Part shown: positions 16,685 through 26,006 of the stretch, piece after piece
How the letters are laid out: every line of letters begins with the position of its first letter
How positions within the stretch are numbered: position 1 is the stretch's first letter
DNA from: JBCBSP01 sp964550935
GTDB lineage: Bacteria; Pseudomonadota; Alphaproteobacteria; Caulobacterales; Maricaulaceae
Length of the DNA stretch: 64,000 bases
Assembly: GCA_964550935.1 (NCBI GenBank)
Contig: CAZKBB010000003.1
Span: 1-64,000 of the forward strand
Direction: 5' to 3'
The notes under the pieces: model-generated
Seen by the model: only the letters and a program-made list of their open reading frames with translations
Database searches by the model: none
Told to the model about the DNA's origin: nothing
Position numbers and translations under genes: made by a program

Positions 16685-18223
16685 ATGCGCGACGGCGCGG
16701 ACCAGACCGAACCGGGCCGAAGCCCTGATGCGCCGCTCACCGCGCTGATCGTCGGGGCGGGTTTCGCCGGGATCGGCGCAGGGGTCGAGCTTCTAAAGCG
16801 CAGGATCGAGGACTTTGTCATCGTCGACAAAGCCGGCGGGATCGGCGGGACGTGGTGGTGGAACACCTATCCGGGCGTGGCTTGCGACATCCCGGCCCAT
16901 TTCTACTGCTTCTCCTTCGCGCCCAACCCGGACTGGAGCCGCGCCTTCCCGCCGGGCGAGGAGATCCGCCAGTATATCGAGCGCACCGCCGAGCGCTTCG
17001 GCCTCATCGCGCATATCCGTCTGAACACGCGCCTTGAGCGCGCCGCCTGGGACGAGGCGCGCGCGCTCTGGCGCATCGAGGTCGGCGAGGGCGAGACGCT
17101 CTGGGCGCGCCATGTGATTTCCGGCGCGGGCGGTCTGCACGAGCCGAACCAGCCCGAGATCAAGGGCGCGGACAGCTTCGCCGGCGAGCAGATCCACACC
17201 GCGCGCTGGCGCGAGGTGGAGGTGGCGACCAAGCGCGTCGCCGTCATCGGCTCGGCCGCGAGCGCGATCCAGACCGCCCCGGCCCTGGCGCGCAACGGGG
17301 CCGAGGTCACGATCCTGCAGCGCACGGCCAACTACATCGCGCCGCGCGGCGATCACGCCTATTCGCAGCGGCTGAAAGCGCTGTGGCGGCGCATGCCGTG
17401 GCTGATGCGCGCCTGGCGCTGGTTCATCTACAAGCGCCTGGACACGATCGTGTTTCCGATCACGCGCAAGAACTCGCGCTTCGGGCGCTTCGTCGGCGGG
17501 CGCATCCTGAAAGGCATGGAGGCCACGGTCGAGGACGCCGATCTGCGCGCGGCGCTCACCCCGGATTACGATCTCGGCTGCAAGCGCGTCCTGGTCTCCG
17601 ACGAGTTCTATCCCGCGATCGCGTCGGGCGAGGTGCGCCTGGTCCAGGGCGCGGCCGCGCGCATCGAGCCGGACGCCGTCATCACCGACGCCGGCGCGCG
17701 CATTGAGGCCGACCTGATCGTCTACGCCACGGGCTATGATCTCGAAGCGCATTTCCGCTCCATGGAGATCGTCGGGCGCGGCGGCGTGCGCCTGTCGCAG
17801 GCGTGGTCGGACGCCATCGAGGCGCTGCGCGGGGCGAGCGTGTCGGGCTTTCCGAACTTCTGGATGATCACCGGTCCGAACACCGGCGTGGGCACCACCT
17901 CGGTGGTGCACATGATCGAAACGCACCTTCAGTATGTCATGCGCCTGATCGAGGCCGCTGGAGACGGTGCGCTGGAGGCCGACCCGGACGCGCAGGCGGC
18001 CTATAACAAGGCCCTGCAGGCCGAGCTCGCCGAGACGGTCTGGGCCGAGGGCGGCTGCGCCAGCTGGTACAAGCGCGAGGACGGGCGCATCGAGACGCTC
18101 TATCCGGGAAGCGCGCGGGACTTCGAACGCAGGCTCGCCGCCGCAGGCCCTGAAGACTATCGCCGGCTGACGCCGGCGGAGGCTCAGGCGCAGCCGAGCC
18201 GCGCCGCGAGCGTCGCCCCGTAG
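16685..18223 (+). CDS. flavin-containing monooxygenase, Baeyer-Villiger-like
   Basis: 512 residues. FAD-binding VGAGFAGIGAG (about 22-32) with the second-strand Asp, then GGIGGTWWWNTYPGVACD, typical of Baeyer-Villiger and related monooxygenases. NADPH site VIGSAASAIQ near 190. The BVMO fingerprint FxGxxxHxxxW[P/D] reads FAGEQIHTARWR, with Arg at the last position. C-terminal TGPNTGVG is conserved. Likely oxygenates a ketone, aldehyde or heteroatom. ATG 16685 has GGAGAG 4 bases upstream. Its last 40 bases overlap the convergent esterase gene. Confidence 0.9.
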   Translation: MRDGADQTEPGRSPDAPLTALIVGAGFAGIGAGVELLKRRIEDFVIVDKAGGIGGTWWWNTYPGVACDIPAHFYCFSFAPNPDWSRAFPPGEEIRQYIERTAERFGLIAHIRLNTRLERAAWDEARALWRIEVGEGETLWARHVISGAGGLHEPNQPEIKGADSFAGEQIHTARWREVEVATKRVAVIGSAASAIQTAPALARNGAEVTILQRTANYIAPRGDHAYSQRLKALWRRMPWLMRAWRWFIYKRLDTIVFPITRKNSRFGRFVGGRILKGMEATVEDADLRAALTPDYDLGCKRVLVSDEFYPAIASGEVRLVQGAAARIEPDAVITDAGARIEADLIVYATGYDLEAHFRSMEIVGRGGVRLSQAWSDAIEALRGASVSGFPNFWMITGPNTGVGTTSVVHMIETHLQYVMRLIEAAGDGALEADPDAQAAYNKALQAELAETVWAEGGCASWYKREDGRIETLYPGSARDFERRLAAAGPEDYRRLTPAEAQAQPSRAASVAP

Positions 18224-19896
18224 GCGCGATCATAGGCGATCACCCCGTCCACGACCGCGCAGCGCTGCTGCGCATCCAAGCGCTCGTCCGAAGCGATGTC
18301 CTCAGCGATCGCGCTCACGTCATCTCCGCCGGTGATCATCGACCAGCCGCCGTCTTCGGGGCTGTCAAAGCGCATCAGCGCGCCCTCGCCCGACCAGCGC
18401 GTCCAGTGCGGACCGCCGGCCGCGCCGGGGTCGCCGTCGCGCGCGAAGGCGGCCCAATAGGCGCCCATCGCCTCGGCCAGCGCCTCCCGGCCGGCCTTGT
18501 TGGCGTCGTTGAACAACAGATCATTGAACGCGCCGAAGAAGTCGAAATGGTCGAACACGAAGGGGATCTCGACCGCGTGCGCCGCGCCGAGCAACACGGA
18601 GAGATCGGTGAACAGGAAGGACCCGCCCTCATCCCAGTCGAACCGATAGGCCCAGATCGCGTCATGGTCCGCAGCGGTCAGGAGATCGGCGGCCTCGTCG
18701 ACCGCCTTCACCCGCCAGATCCGGCTCTGATACTCCGCCAGCGCGTCGTAGAAGGCCCGCTCGCGCGGGCGCGGGAACAGGCCCAGCACTTCGCTCACCA
18801 GCTCCGGGTCGAGCGCGTTGAAGAGCTTCATCTCATCGCGATTGACCCCGGTGATGACGGGGACCGCGTTGAACCCGCCGGGCCCTTGGAGCGCAGCGCG
18901 GATGCCGCCTTCAGGCAGGACGACGCCGTCCTCGATCATGCGCGGCGGCGCCAGCGAACGCAGATCCGCATCCGCGCCGTAGGCGTCGTAGACCGCCTGC
19001 AGCGACACCGAACGCAGATCGTCCGCCCCGGCGCTTTCGCCGGCCATGCGCTCGCCCGCCGGGATCGCGGCCTGCGGGTCGGACCCTTCAGAGCCCTCCG
19101 CGAGCGCCAGCGGCGTGGTGTCGAGGCTGCCCGACTGGATGATGGCGCGGTGGAACTTGCCGGCCGCCAGCGGCGAGGCGATGAGGCCCGCCACGTTATG
19201 CCCGCCGGCGCTTTCCCCGAAGAGGGTGATGTTCGACGCGTCCCCGCCGAACCGGGCGGCGTTCTCCGCGAGCCAGTCGAGCGCGGCGATCTGGTCGAGC
19301 AGGGCGAAGTTCGCCGCCGCGTCGCGCGGATCGTAGGCCGTATCGCGCAGGGCGGGATGAGCGAAGAAACCCAGCGGGCCGAGGCGATACTGGATCACCG
19401 CGACCACCACGTCCTCGTTCGCGGCGAGCTTCGAGCCGTCGTACTGATCAGCGTAGCCCCATACGTTCGCCCCGCCATGGATCCACATCATGACCGGGCG
19501 ATCGGCGTCGTCCCGTCCGGCGCCGGCGGGGGCGTAAACGTCCATGTAGAGACAGTCCTCGGAGCCGAGGAGCGATCCGGGCTCGGCGTCGCTTGCCTGG
19601 TCGAGCGCGTTGGCCACCTGAGGGCAGCGCTCGGGCGGTGAGATCGAGCCCCGCTCGCCCGTCCAGCCGGGATGGGGCCGCGGCGCGCGCCAGCGCAGAT
19701 CGCCCTGCGGCGGCGCGGCGAAGGGAATGGCGCGCCAGACCTGGGCGCCGTTCTCGGCGAGATGGCCGACGATCGCCCCGCCGGTGACAGTGCGCGCGGT
19801 TTCAGGCGCGGGCTCCGGCGGGGGCGCCTCGGTTTCGCCGCAGGCGGCGAGCCACAGGATTGGCGCGGCGATCAGACCGGTCAGCTTGGCGCGCAT
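18184..19896 (-). CDS. carboxylesterase/lipase-family lipoprotein
   Basis: 570 residues. The signal peptide ends in the lipobox LAAC (Cys about 19), so it is a lipid-anchored envelope enzyme. Type-B carboxylesterase domain: SEDCLYMDVYAP, the oxyanion IHGG, nucleophile Ser229 in FGESAGG, acid in TGVNRDEM and the His in GAAHAVEIPF. Broad ester substrates are expected. GGGAGGGAG precedes ATG 19896. The 3' end runs 40 bases into the monooxygenase gene, which is coded in the opposite direction. Confidence 0.92.
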   Translation of the reverse strand: MRAKLTGLIAAPILWLAACGETEAPPPEPAPETARTVTGGAIVGHLAENGAQVWRAIPFAAPPQGDLRWRAPRPHPGWTGERGSISPPERCPQVANALDQASDAEPGSLLGSEDCLYMDVYAPAGAGRDDADRPVMMWIHGGANVWGYADQYDGSKLAANEDVVVAVIQYRLGPLGFFAHPALRDTAYDPRDAAANFALLDQIAALDWLAENAARFGGDASNITLFGESAGGHNVAGLIASPLAAGKFHRAIIQSGSLDTTPLALAEGSEGSDPQAAIPAGERMAGESAGADDLRSVSLQAVYDAYGADADLRSLAPPRMIEDGVVLPEGGIRAALQGPGGFNAVPVITGVNRDEMKLFNALDPELVSEVLGLFPRPRERAFYDALAEYQSRIWRVKAVDEAADLLTAADHDAIWAYRFDWDEGGSFLFTDLSVLLGAAHAVEIPFVFDHFDFFGAFNDLLFNDANKAGREALAEAMGAYWAAFARDGDPGAAGGPHWTRWSGEGALMRFDSPEDGGWSMITGGDDVSAIAEDIASDERLDAQQRCAVVDGVIAYDRAYGATLAARLGCA

Positions 19897-19961
19897 GGCG
19901 CTCCCTCCCCTTCAAACATCGGGGCGGATGCTAGGGCGCGCTTGCGCCGTGCGGCAAGCGA

Positions 19962-21017
19962 TCAGGCTGCGGCCCGGGCGCCGGCCTTGGCGACGACGGC
20001 GTCTGCGAATTCAGACGTGCTCGCTTGCCCGCCGATATCGCGCGTGCGCAGCCCGCCTGCGAGCACGGCGTCGAGCGCGGCGTCCAGCGCGTCGGCGGCG
20101 TCGGCCTCGCCGAGCCCGTAGCGCAAAAGCATGGCGGCGGACCGGATCGCGCCGGCGGGGTTGGCGACGCCCTTCCCGGCGATATCCGGCGCGGAGCCGT
20201 GGATCGGCTCGAACAGACCCGGTCCGGGCTCGCCGAGGCTCGCCGAGCCCAGAAGCCCGATCGAGCCGGCGATCACCGCGGCCTCGTCCGACAGGATGTC
20301 GCCGAACAGGTTCTCGGTCAGGATCACGTCGAAGCGGGCCGGATCGGTGACCAGCGCCATGGCGGCGGCGTCCACATACATGTGGTCGACCGCAACGTCC
20401 GGGAATTCGGGCCGAAGCGCCTCCACCGTGCGCCGCCAGAGCCGGGACGTGGCGAGCACGTTGGCCTTGTCCACGCTGGTGAGCCGGCCGTGCCGGCCTT
20501 GCGCCGCCTTGAAGGCGGCCCGCGCGATGCGCTCGACTTCCTCGCGCGCATAGGCGCAGGTGTCCGAGGCGGCCGTCTCGCCCTCGGTCTTGTCGCCGAA
20601 ATAGAGCCCGCCGGTCAGCTCGCGTACGATCAGAACGTCCGCGCCGGTGACGCGCTCGGCCTTCAGAGGCGAGAGCGCCTCCAGCCCGGCGTTGACCTTC
20701 ACCGGGCGCAGATTGGCGTAGAGGCCGAGCGCCTTGCGCAGGCCCAGAAGCCCTTGTTCGGGACGCACCTCGCCGCCGTCCCATTTCGGCCCGCCGACCG
20801 CGCCGAGAAGGATCGCGTCCGCCGCGCGCGCGGCCTCCAGCGTCGCCAGCGGGAGGGGGTCGCCGGCCGCATCGATACCTGCGCCGCCGAACTCGGCGCG
20901 CGCATAATCGATGTCGAGGCCGAAGCGGTCACGCACGGCGTCGAGCCCGGCGCGCGCGGCGTCTGTGACCTCCGGACCGACGCCGTCGCCGGGCAGGAGG
21001 AGAATGGTGCGGCTCAT
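19962..21017 (-). CDS. leuB: 3-isopropylmalate dehydrogenase
   Basis: 351 residues. Oxidises and decarboxylates 3-isopropylmalate in leucine synthesis. Seen: LLPGDGVGPEV, LLGAVGGPKWDG, LRPVKVN and ENLFGDILSDEAAVIAGSIGLLGSASLG. Last gene of the leftward ilv-leu operon. The 63-base gap to leuD is the largest between leu genes and holds a 14-bp perfect palindrome (ATGCTGCGCAGCAT, 21044-21057) that may mark an mRNA processing or weak termination site. Confidence 0.97.
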   Translation of the reverse strand: MSRTILLLPGDGVGPEVTDAARAGLDAVRDRFGLDIDYARAEFGGAGIDAAGDPLPLATLEAARAADAILLGAVGGPKWDGGEVRPEQGLLGLRKALGLYANLRPVKVNAGLEALSPLKAERVTGADVLIVRELTGGLYFGDKTEGETAASDTCAYAREEVERIARAAFKAAQGRHGRLTSVDKANVLATSRLWRRTVEALRPEFPDVAVDHMYVDAAAMALVTDPARFDVILTENLFGDILSDEAAVIAGSIGLLGSASLGEPGPGLFEPIHGSAPDIAGKGVANPAGAIRSAAMLLRYGLGEADAADALDAALDAVLAGGLRTRDIGGQASTSEFADAVVAKAGARAAA

Positions 21018-21080
21018 GATGCTGCGCCCTTTGAAGTCCGTTCATGCTGCGCAGCATAAAGCGCAGCAATCGGAGAATTT

Positions 21081-21659
21081 CTAGAGACCCTGGGCCCGCT
21101 CAAAGCGTTGAATCGCTTCGCCTTGCTGCAGGATATAGCCGAGCTGGTCGACGCCCTGCATCAGGCAGGTGCGCGCGAACGGCTCGAGCCGGAAGGAGGT
21201 GCGGATATCGCCCGCCGTCACGGTGCAGCTCTCAAGGTCGATCTCCGCCTCGCCGCCGTCCCGGTCCATGAGCGCCTGATGGGCCTGAGCGTCGATCTCG
21301 CACACGACAAGGCCGTTCTTGGCTGCGTTCGCCTTGAAGATGTCCGCCGCCGAGGAGGTGATGACGGCCTTGAAGCCGAAGTCGAGGAGCGCCCAGGGCG
21401 CATGCTCGCGCGAGGAGCCGCAGCCGAAATTGTCTCCGGCCACCAGGATGGACTGCTGACCCGGGTCGATGCTGTTGAGCACGTGGTCGACCGGCCGGCC
21501 GGCGCCGTCGAAGCGCCAGTCGCGAAAGCACGCCTCGCCGAGGCCCGACTTGTCCGTGACGGTCAGAAACCGCGCCGGGATGATCTGGTCGGTGTCGATG
21601 TTCGGCTCACGGATGGTGACCGTGCGTGAGCGGACGGTTTTGATCGGATCACGCTGCAC
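21081..21659 (-). CDS. leuD: 3-isopropylmalate dehydratase small subunit
   Basis: 192 residues, usual length. Swivel domain of isopropylmalate isomerase: NIDTDQIIPARFL near the start and DNFGCGSSREHAPWAL around 70-85. The true start is GTG 21659, seven bases after AAGGAG and inside the last codons of leuC (11-base overlap). The longer upstream frame is simply leuC read in another frame. Confidence 0.96.
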   Translation of the reverse strand: MQRDPIKTVRSRTVTIREPNIDTDQIIPARFLTVTDKSGLGEACFRDWRFDGAGRPVDHVLNSIDPGQQSILVAGDNFGCGSSREHAPWALLDFGFKAVITSSAADIFKANAAKNGLVVCEIDAQAHQALMDRDGGEAEIDLESCTVTAGDIRTSFRLEPFARTCLMQGVDQLGYILQQGEAIQRFERAQGL

Positions 21660-23091
21660 CGGACATCTCCTTGAGCTGGCGCGGATCGGCGATGGCGCCG
21701 GCGACCGCCGAGGCCGCGGCGGTGGCCGGGCTGGCGAGCACGGTGCGCACGCCGGGGCCTTGACGGCCGGCGAAGTTGCGGTTCGAGGTCGACACCACGA
21801 GGTCGCCCGGCTTGCCCGCATCCCCGTTCATGGCGATGCACATGGAGCAGCCCGGTTCGCGCCATTCCGCCCCGGCGGTCTTGAACACCGCGTCGAGCCC
21901 CTCGGCTTCGGCAGCGCGCTTGACCCGTTCAGAGCCCGGCACGACGAGCATGCGCACGCCCGGCTTCACATGGCGCCCGGTCATGATCGCGGCCGCCTCG
22001 CGCAGGTCCGACAGGCGCGAGTTCGTGCACGAGCCGATGAAGACGGTCTGCACCGCCTCGCCAAGCAGCTGGTCGCCCGGCTTAAAGCCCATATAGGCGA
22101 GCGCCTTGGCGGCTTCCGGCGTTTCGGGCTCGGGCGCGCGCGCGTCGATCGGAACGCCCATGTCCGGCGAGGCGCCCCAGGTCACCATGGGCTTCAGGCC
22201 CGAGGCGTCGATGCGCACCTGCGCGTCGAAGGTGGCGCCGTTGTCGGTGCGCAGCATGGACCAGCGCTCCTTGGCGGCCTCGAAGGCGGCGCCCTTGGGC
22301 GCGTAATCGCGCCCGTGCAGCCAGTCGAACGTGGTCTCGTCCGGCGCGATCAGGCCGGCGCGCCCGCCCGCCTCGATCGACATGTTGCAGACCGTCATGC
22401 GCTCCTCCATGGAAAGCGCCTCGATCGCGGGGCCGGCGTATTCGATCACGTGGCCGGCCGCGCCGCCCGCGCCGATCTCCGCGATCACGGCCAGGATCAG
22501 ATCCTTCGCCGTCACGCCCGGCGACAAGCGCCCGTCCACATGGATTCGCATGGTCTTCGGCTTGCGCTGCAGCACGCACTGGGTGGCCAGCACGTGGCCG
22601 ACCTCGGTCGTGCCGATGCCGAACGCCAGCGCGCCGAACGCGCCGTGGGTGGAGGTGTGGCTGTCGCCGCACACGATCGTCATGCCCGGCTGGGTCAGGC
22701 CCAGCTCCGGCCCGATCACGTGCACGATGCCGCGGTCCGGGCTGTCCCAGCCGGCCAGGCGGATGGCGTGCCGGCGGCAATTCTCCTCGAGCTGCTCGAC
22801 CTGCTTCTTCTGGGCCGCGCTGAACCAGGCCGGCGGCGCGCCGGCCTTGCGCGGCGTGGTCGGGGTGGAGTGATCCATGGTCGCGAACGTCCGGTCGGGC
22901 CGGCGCACCGACAGCCCGCGCGCCTCCAGCGCGGCGAAGGCCTGCGGGCTCGTCACCTCGTGGATGAGGTGGAGATCGATGAACAGCACGCCCGGCGCAT
23001 CCTCGGTCTCGGGAACCGCAAGGCGCTGGTCCCAGATCTTTTCGAACAGGGTGCGCGGTCGTACGAAGTCTTCAGACGGCGACGGGGCCAT
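21649..23091 (-). CDS. leuC: 3-isopropylmalate dehydratase large subunit
   Basis: 480-residue aconitase-family subunit with a [4Fe-4S] cluster. Cysteines lie in FIGSCTNSRL and in the CxxC of GCSMCIAMNGD; VCGDSHTSTHG is present. ATG 23091 lies 6 bases after a perfect AAGGAGG, both inside the end of ilvE (20-base overlap), so translation is probably coupled. Works with LeuD. Confidence 0.97.
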   Translation of the reverse strand: MAPSPSEDFVRPRTLFEKIWDQRLAVPETEDAPGVLFIDLHLIHEVTSPQAFAALEARGLSVRRPDRTFATMDHSTPTTPRKAGAPPAWFSAAQKKQVEQLEENCRRHAIRLAGWDSPDRGIVHVIGPELGLTQPGMTIVCGDSHTSTHGAFGALAFGIGTTEVGHVLATQCVLQRKPKTMRIHVDGRLSPGVTAKDLILAVIAEIGAGGAAGHVIEYAGPAIEALSMEERMTVCNMSIEAGGRAGLIAPDETTFDWLHGRDYAPKGAAFEAAKERWSMLRTDNGATFDAQVRIDASGLKPMVTWGASPDMGVPIDARAPEPETPEAAKALAYMGFKPGDQLLGEAVQTVFIGSCTNSRLSDLREAAAIMTGRHVKPGVRMLVVPGSERVKRAAEAEGLDAVFKTAGAEWREPGCSMCIAMNGDAGKPGDLVVSTSNRNFAGRQGPGVRTVLASPATAAASAVAGAIADPRQLKEMSGAA

Positions 23092-24058
23092 GGGACGCCT
23101 CCTTGTCGGCGTGTTTCGAGTTGGACGGATCGGCGTGGACGGGCTCGAGCCAGCCCCAGTCGTCCGGCGAGGAGCCGTCGAACAGGCCGAAGAAGCGGTC
23201 CATGATGAGCTTTGTGACAGGGCCGGCGCCGTTGCAGCGCGTGGCCTTGTCGTCGATCGAGCGGATCGGGGTGACTTCGGCGGCGGTGCCGGTGAAGAAG
23301 GCCTCGTCGCACAGATACAAGATCTCGCGCGGCAGCGGCTGCTCGACCACCTCAAGGCCCTCGCGGTGGGCGAGCTTGATGATGCTGTCGCGGGTGATGC
23401 CCTGCAGGATGGAGGAGGCCGCCGGCGGGGTGAGGATCCGCCCGTCCTTGATCACGAACAGGTTCTCGCCCGCGCCTTCGGACAGCCGGCCGTCCACGTC
23501 GAGCCCGATCCCTTCGGCGTAGCCGCGCGACTTGGCCTCGCGCGAAATGAGATAGCTCGACAGGTAATTGCCGCCGGCCTTCGCGCCGGTGGGCGTGGTG
23601 TTCGGCGCAGCGCGGTTCCAAGACGACACGCACACGTCCACGCCCTTCTCGCGCGCCTCCTCGCCCAGATAGGCGCCCCAGGGAAAGGCCGCGATATGCA
23701 CGTCGACCGGGGTCTCCTTGGCGGGCACGACGCCGATGGAGCCGTAGCCGACAAACGCGATCGGGCGGATATAGGCCGAGCCGAGCCCGTTCTCGCGCAC
23801 GGTCGCGTTGCACGCCTCGACCAGCTCATCTTCAGAGTACGGAATCTCGATGTCGTAGATGCGCGCTGAATCGATCAGACGCCGGACATGGTCACGCAGG
23901 CGGAACCCGCGCGGCCCCTTGCCGGTCTGATAGACGCGGATGCCCTCGAACATCGAGGTGCCGTAGTGCAGCGCATGGGACAGCACGTGCACCTGGGCTT
24001 CTCGCCAGGGGATAAGCGCACCGTTTGACCAAATCTTTTCAACTGCCTGGATAGCCAT
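23072..24058 (-). CDS. ilvE: branched-chain amino-acid aminotransferase
   Basis: 328-residue class IV PLP aminotransferase that makes Val, Ile and Leu from their keto acids. Schiff-base lysine in AKAGGNYLSSYL; SEGAGENLFVIKDG and TAAEVTPIRSID are family blocks. Embedded between leuA and leuC, so the final transamination is expressed with the rest of the pathway. The last 20 or so residues extend into the leuC ribosome-binding region. Confidence 0.96.
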   Translation of the reverse strand: MAIQAVEKIWSNGALIPWREAQVHVLSHALHYGTSMFEGIRVYQTGKGPRGFRLRDHVRRLIDSARIYDIEIPYSEDELVEACNATVRENGLGSAYIRPIAFVGYGSIGVVPAKETPVDVHIAAFPWGAYLGEEAREKGVDVCVSSWNRAAPNTTPTGAKAGGNYLSSYLISREAKSRGYAEGIGLDVDGRLSEGAGENLFVIKDGRILTPPAASSILQGITRDSIIKLAHREGLEVVEQPLPREILYLCDEAFFTGTAAEVTPIRSIDDKATRCNGAGPVTKLIMDRFFGLFDGSSPDDWGWLEPVHADPSNSKHADKEASHGPVAV

Positions 24059-24073
24059 GACTGAACTCGATCC

Positions 24074-25681
24074 TCACTCCGCCGCGAGCGCGGCTTGCTT
24101 CGTCTTGTCGGGGTCGCCGCCCAGCTCGGCGCGCCGTCGGCGCACCGCCTGGGCGTTGTTGAGCGCGTCGATATAGGCGTTGACGCAGGCCGGGATGATG
24201 TCGCGCTCGCGCGCGCGCCCGGCGAAGGTCTCGCCCCTCACGCCGATCTGGATCTCCACCAGAACGTCCGCGCCCTGACCATCGTCGACCGGCTCGTCCG
24301 GATCGGCGGCGATGTACTGCATGTCGATCGCCTCGACGCGGGCGGGCTCGTCCATGATGTGGCTGACCGCCTGGAAGGCCGCATCGAGCGCGCCCGGCGC
24401 GGCGGCGATATCGGTCACGCGCCCGCGCTCGTCATGCTCCAGCTCCAGGCGCGCGACCGGTTCGGCCCCGCTCGCCAGAGGCGCGCGGATCTCAAAGCGC
24501 GACAGGGTCCACATGTTCGAGGCGTCCCCGCCCTCCATGGCGGTCAAGATCGCGGACAGGCGCGCGGCGTCCACGAGGCCGACCTCGTCGGCGACCGCCT
24601 TGAAGCGCGTGAACGCCTCCTGCAGCGCCTCGCCCTCGAGTTCGTAGCCCAGCTCCTTGGCGCGCGCGGCGAGCGCGTGCTTGCCGGAATGCTTGCCCAG
24701 CACGATGGCGTTGGACGCCAGGCCGACATCCTCGGGCTTCATGATCTCGTAGGTCTCCCGGTTCATCAGCACGCCGTGCTGGTGAATGCCGCTTTCGTGC
24801 GCGAACGCGTTCGCGCCTACGATCGCCTTGTTGCGCGGCGGGTGCGTGTTGGTGACCTTCGACAGGGTCCGGCTCGCGGCCATGATCTTCGTAGTGTCCA
24901 CGTTGGTGGTCAGACCGAACACGTCCTTGCGCGTACGGATCGCCATCACGGCGTCTTCAAGCGCGCAATTGCCCGCACGCTCCCCGATGCCGTTGATCGT
25001 GCACTCGATCTGACGCGCCCCGCCGCGCACCGCCGCGAGCGAGTTCGCCGCCGCCATGCCCAGATCGTCGTGGCAGTGGGCCGAGAAGATCACCTCGGAG
25101 GCGCGATCGACCTTCTTCGTCAGTTGGCTGAAGAGCTCATAAATCTCCTCCGGCGTGGCGTAGCCGACCGTGTCCGGCACGTTCAGCGTGGTCGCACCGG
25201 CGTTCGCCGCGGTCGAGAGCGCCTCCACCAGAAAGCCGCGCTCGGTGCGGATCGCGTCCTCGGCTGAAAACTCCACGTCCTCGGCGTGCTCGCGCGCGAA
25301 GGCGACCATCTCCGCGATGGTGCGCAGCACGGTCTCCGGGCTCATCTTCAGCTTGTAGTCGCGGTGCAACGGGCTGGTGCCCAGAAACACGTGGATGCGC
25401 TTGCGCTTGGCCGGGGCCAGCGCCTTGGCCGCGGCCTCGATATCGCCGGTCGTGGCGCGCGCCAGGGAGCAAATCGCGGGACCGTCGATCTCGCGGGCGA
25501 CGCGTTCGACGGCGCGGAAATCGCCCGGAGACGCGGCCGCGAAGCCGGCCTCAATCACGTCGACCTTCAAGGCGGCCAGCGCATGGGCCATGCGCAGCTT
25601 GCCTTCCTCGGTCATGGAGAAGCCCGGCGACTGCTCCCCGTCGCGCAGGCTCGTGTCGAAGATGCGAACGATGTCGCTCAT
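24074..25681 (-). CDS. leuA: 2-isopropylmalate synthase
   Basis: 535 residues. Condenses acetyl-CoA with 2-ketoisovalerate, the first committed leucine step. TIM-barrel with FDTSLRDGEQSPG at 8-20 and the metal site HCHDDLGMAAANS; ESGIHQHG in the subdomain. The C-terminal region (about 390-510) is the LeuA allosteric domain where leucine inhibits the enzyme. The start overlaps the ilvM stop by 4 bases (ATGA). Confidence 0.97.
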   Translation of the reverse strand: MSDIVRIFDTSLRDGEQSPGFSMTEEGKLRMAHALAALKVDVIEAGFAAASPGDFRAVERVAREIDGPAICSLARATTGDIEAAAKALAPAKRKRIHVFLGTSPLHRDYKLKMSPETVLRTIAEMVAFAREHAEDVEFSAEDAIRTERGFLVEALSTAANAGATTLNVPDTVGYATPEEIYELFSQLTKKVDRASEVIFSAHCHDDLGMAAANSLAAVRGGARQIECTINGIGERAGNCALEDAVMAIRTRKDVFGLTTNVDTTKIMAASRTLSKVTNTHPPRNKAIVGANAFAHESGIHQHGVLMNRETYEIMKPEDVGLASNAIVLGKHSGKHALAARAKELGYELEGEALQEAFTRFKAVADEVGLVDAARLSAILTAMEGGDASNMWTLSRFEIRAPLASGAEPVARLELEHDERGRVTDIAAAPGALDAAFQAVSHIMDEPARVEAIDMQYIAADPDEPVDDGQGADVLVEIQIGVRGETFAGRARERDIIPACVNAYIDALNNAQAVRRRRAELGGDPDKTKQAALAAE

Positions 25682-26001
25682 GACGCCGCCTCCAGTGTGT
25701 TGGTCTCAAAAGGGTGTCCGTCCGCAGACGGATCGTTGGCCGCGCCCAGGGCGGTCTCTCGTACGTCCGAGACGCCGTAGACCTTGCGCACCTGGGCGGC
25801 GAGAACGGCCATGCGCCGGCCGCCGTCGCGCGGGCGCACCGTCAAGCCGATCCGCGCCGGGGCGTCCGCGCGCATGGCGGGCAGCTCGACGCCGAGCACC
25901 TCGTAGCCGCGACGCTCGACAAGACCGATCAGGCGGATCACCGCGCCCTCGGATGGGGCGAATTCGATCTCGAGGCGATGCATGGGACGCGCGTCGGTCA
26001 T
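25678..26001 (-). CDS. ilvM: short ACT-domain acetolactate synthase small subunit (IlvM-like)
   Basis: 107 residues. One ACT fold (about 7-75): HRLEIEF, then a mixed strand-helix pattern with LIGLVERRGYEVLGVEL, and a strand ending VRKVYGVSDV. It is much shorter than IlvN/IlvH (about 160) and matches the layout of E. coli IlvM, partner of IlvG. Residues 80-107 are a non-conserved tail. GGAGG lies 10 bases before ATG 26001. Sandwiched between the large subunit and leuA, it is almost certainly the regulatory partner of the upstream gene. Whether it confers valine sensitivity is unknown. Confidence 0.85.
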   Translation of the reverse strand: MTDARPMHRLEIEFAPSEGAVIRLIGLVERRGYEVLGVELPAMRADAPARIGLTVRPRDGGRRMAVLAAQVRKVYGVSDVRETALGAANDPSADGHPFETNTLEAAS

Positions 26002-26006
26002 GGCGC

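Noticed and set aside
19897..19961. Terminator after leuB
   Set aside because: Only a six-pair GCTTGC/GCAAGC hairpin without a U tract; too weak to call.
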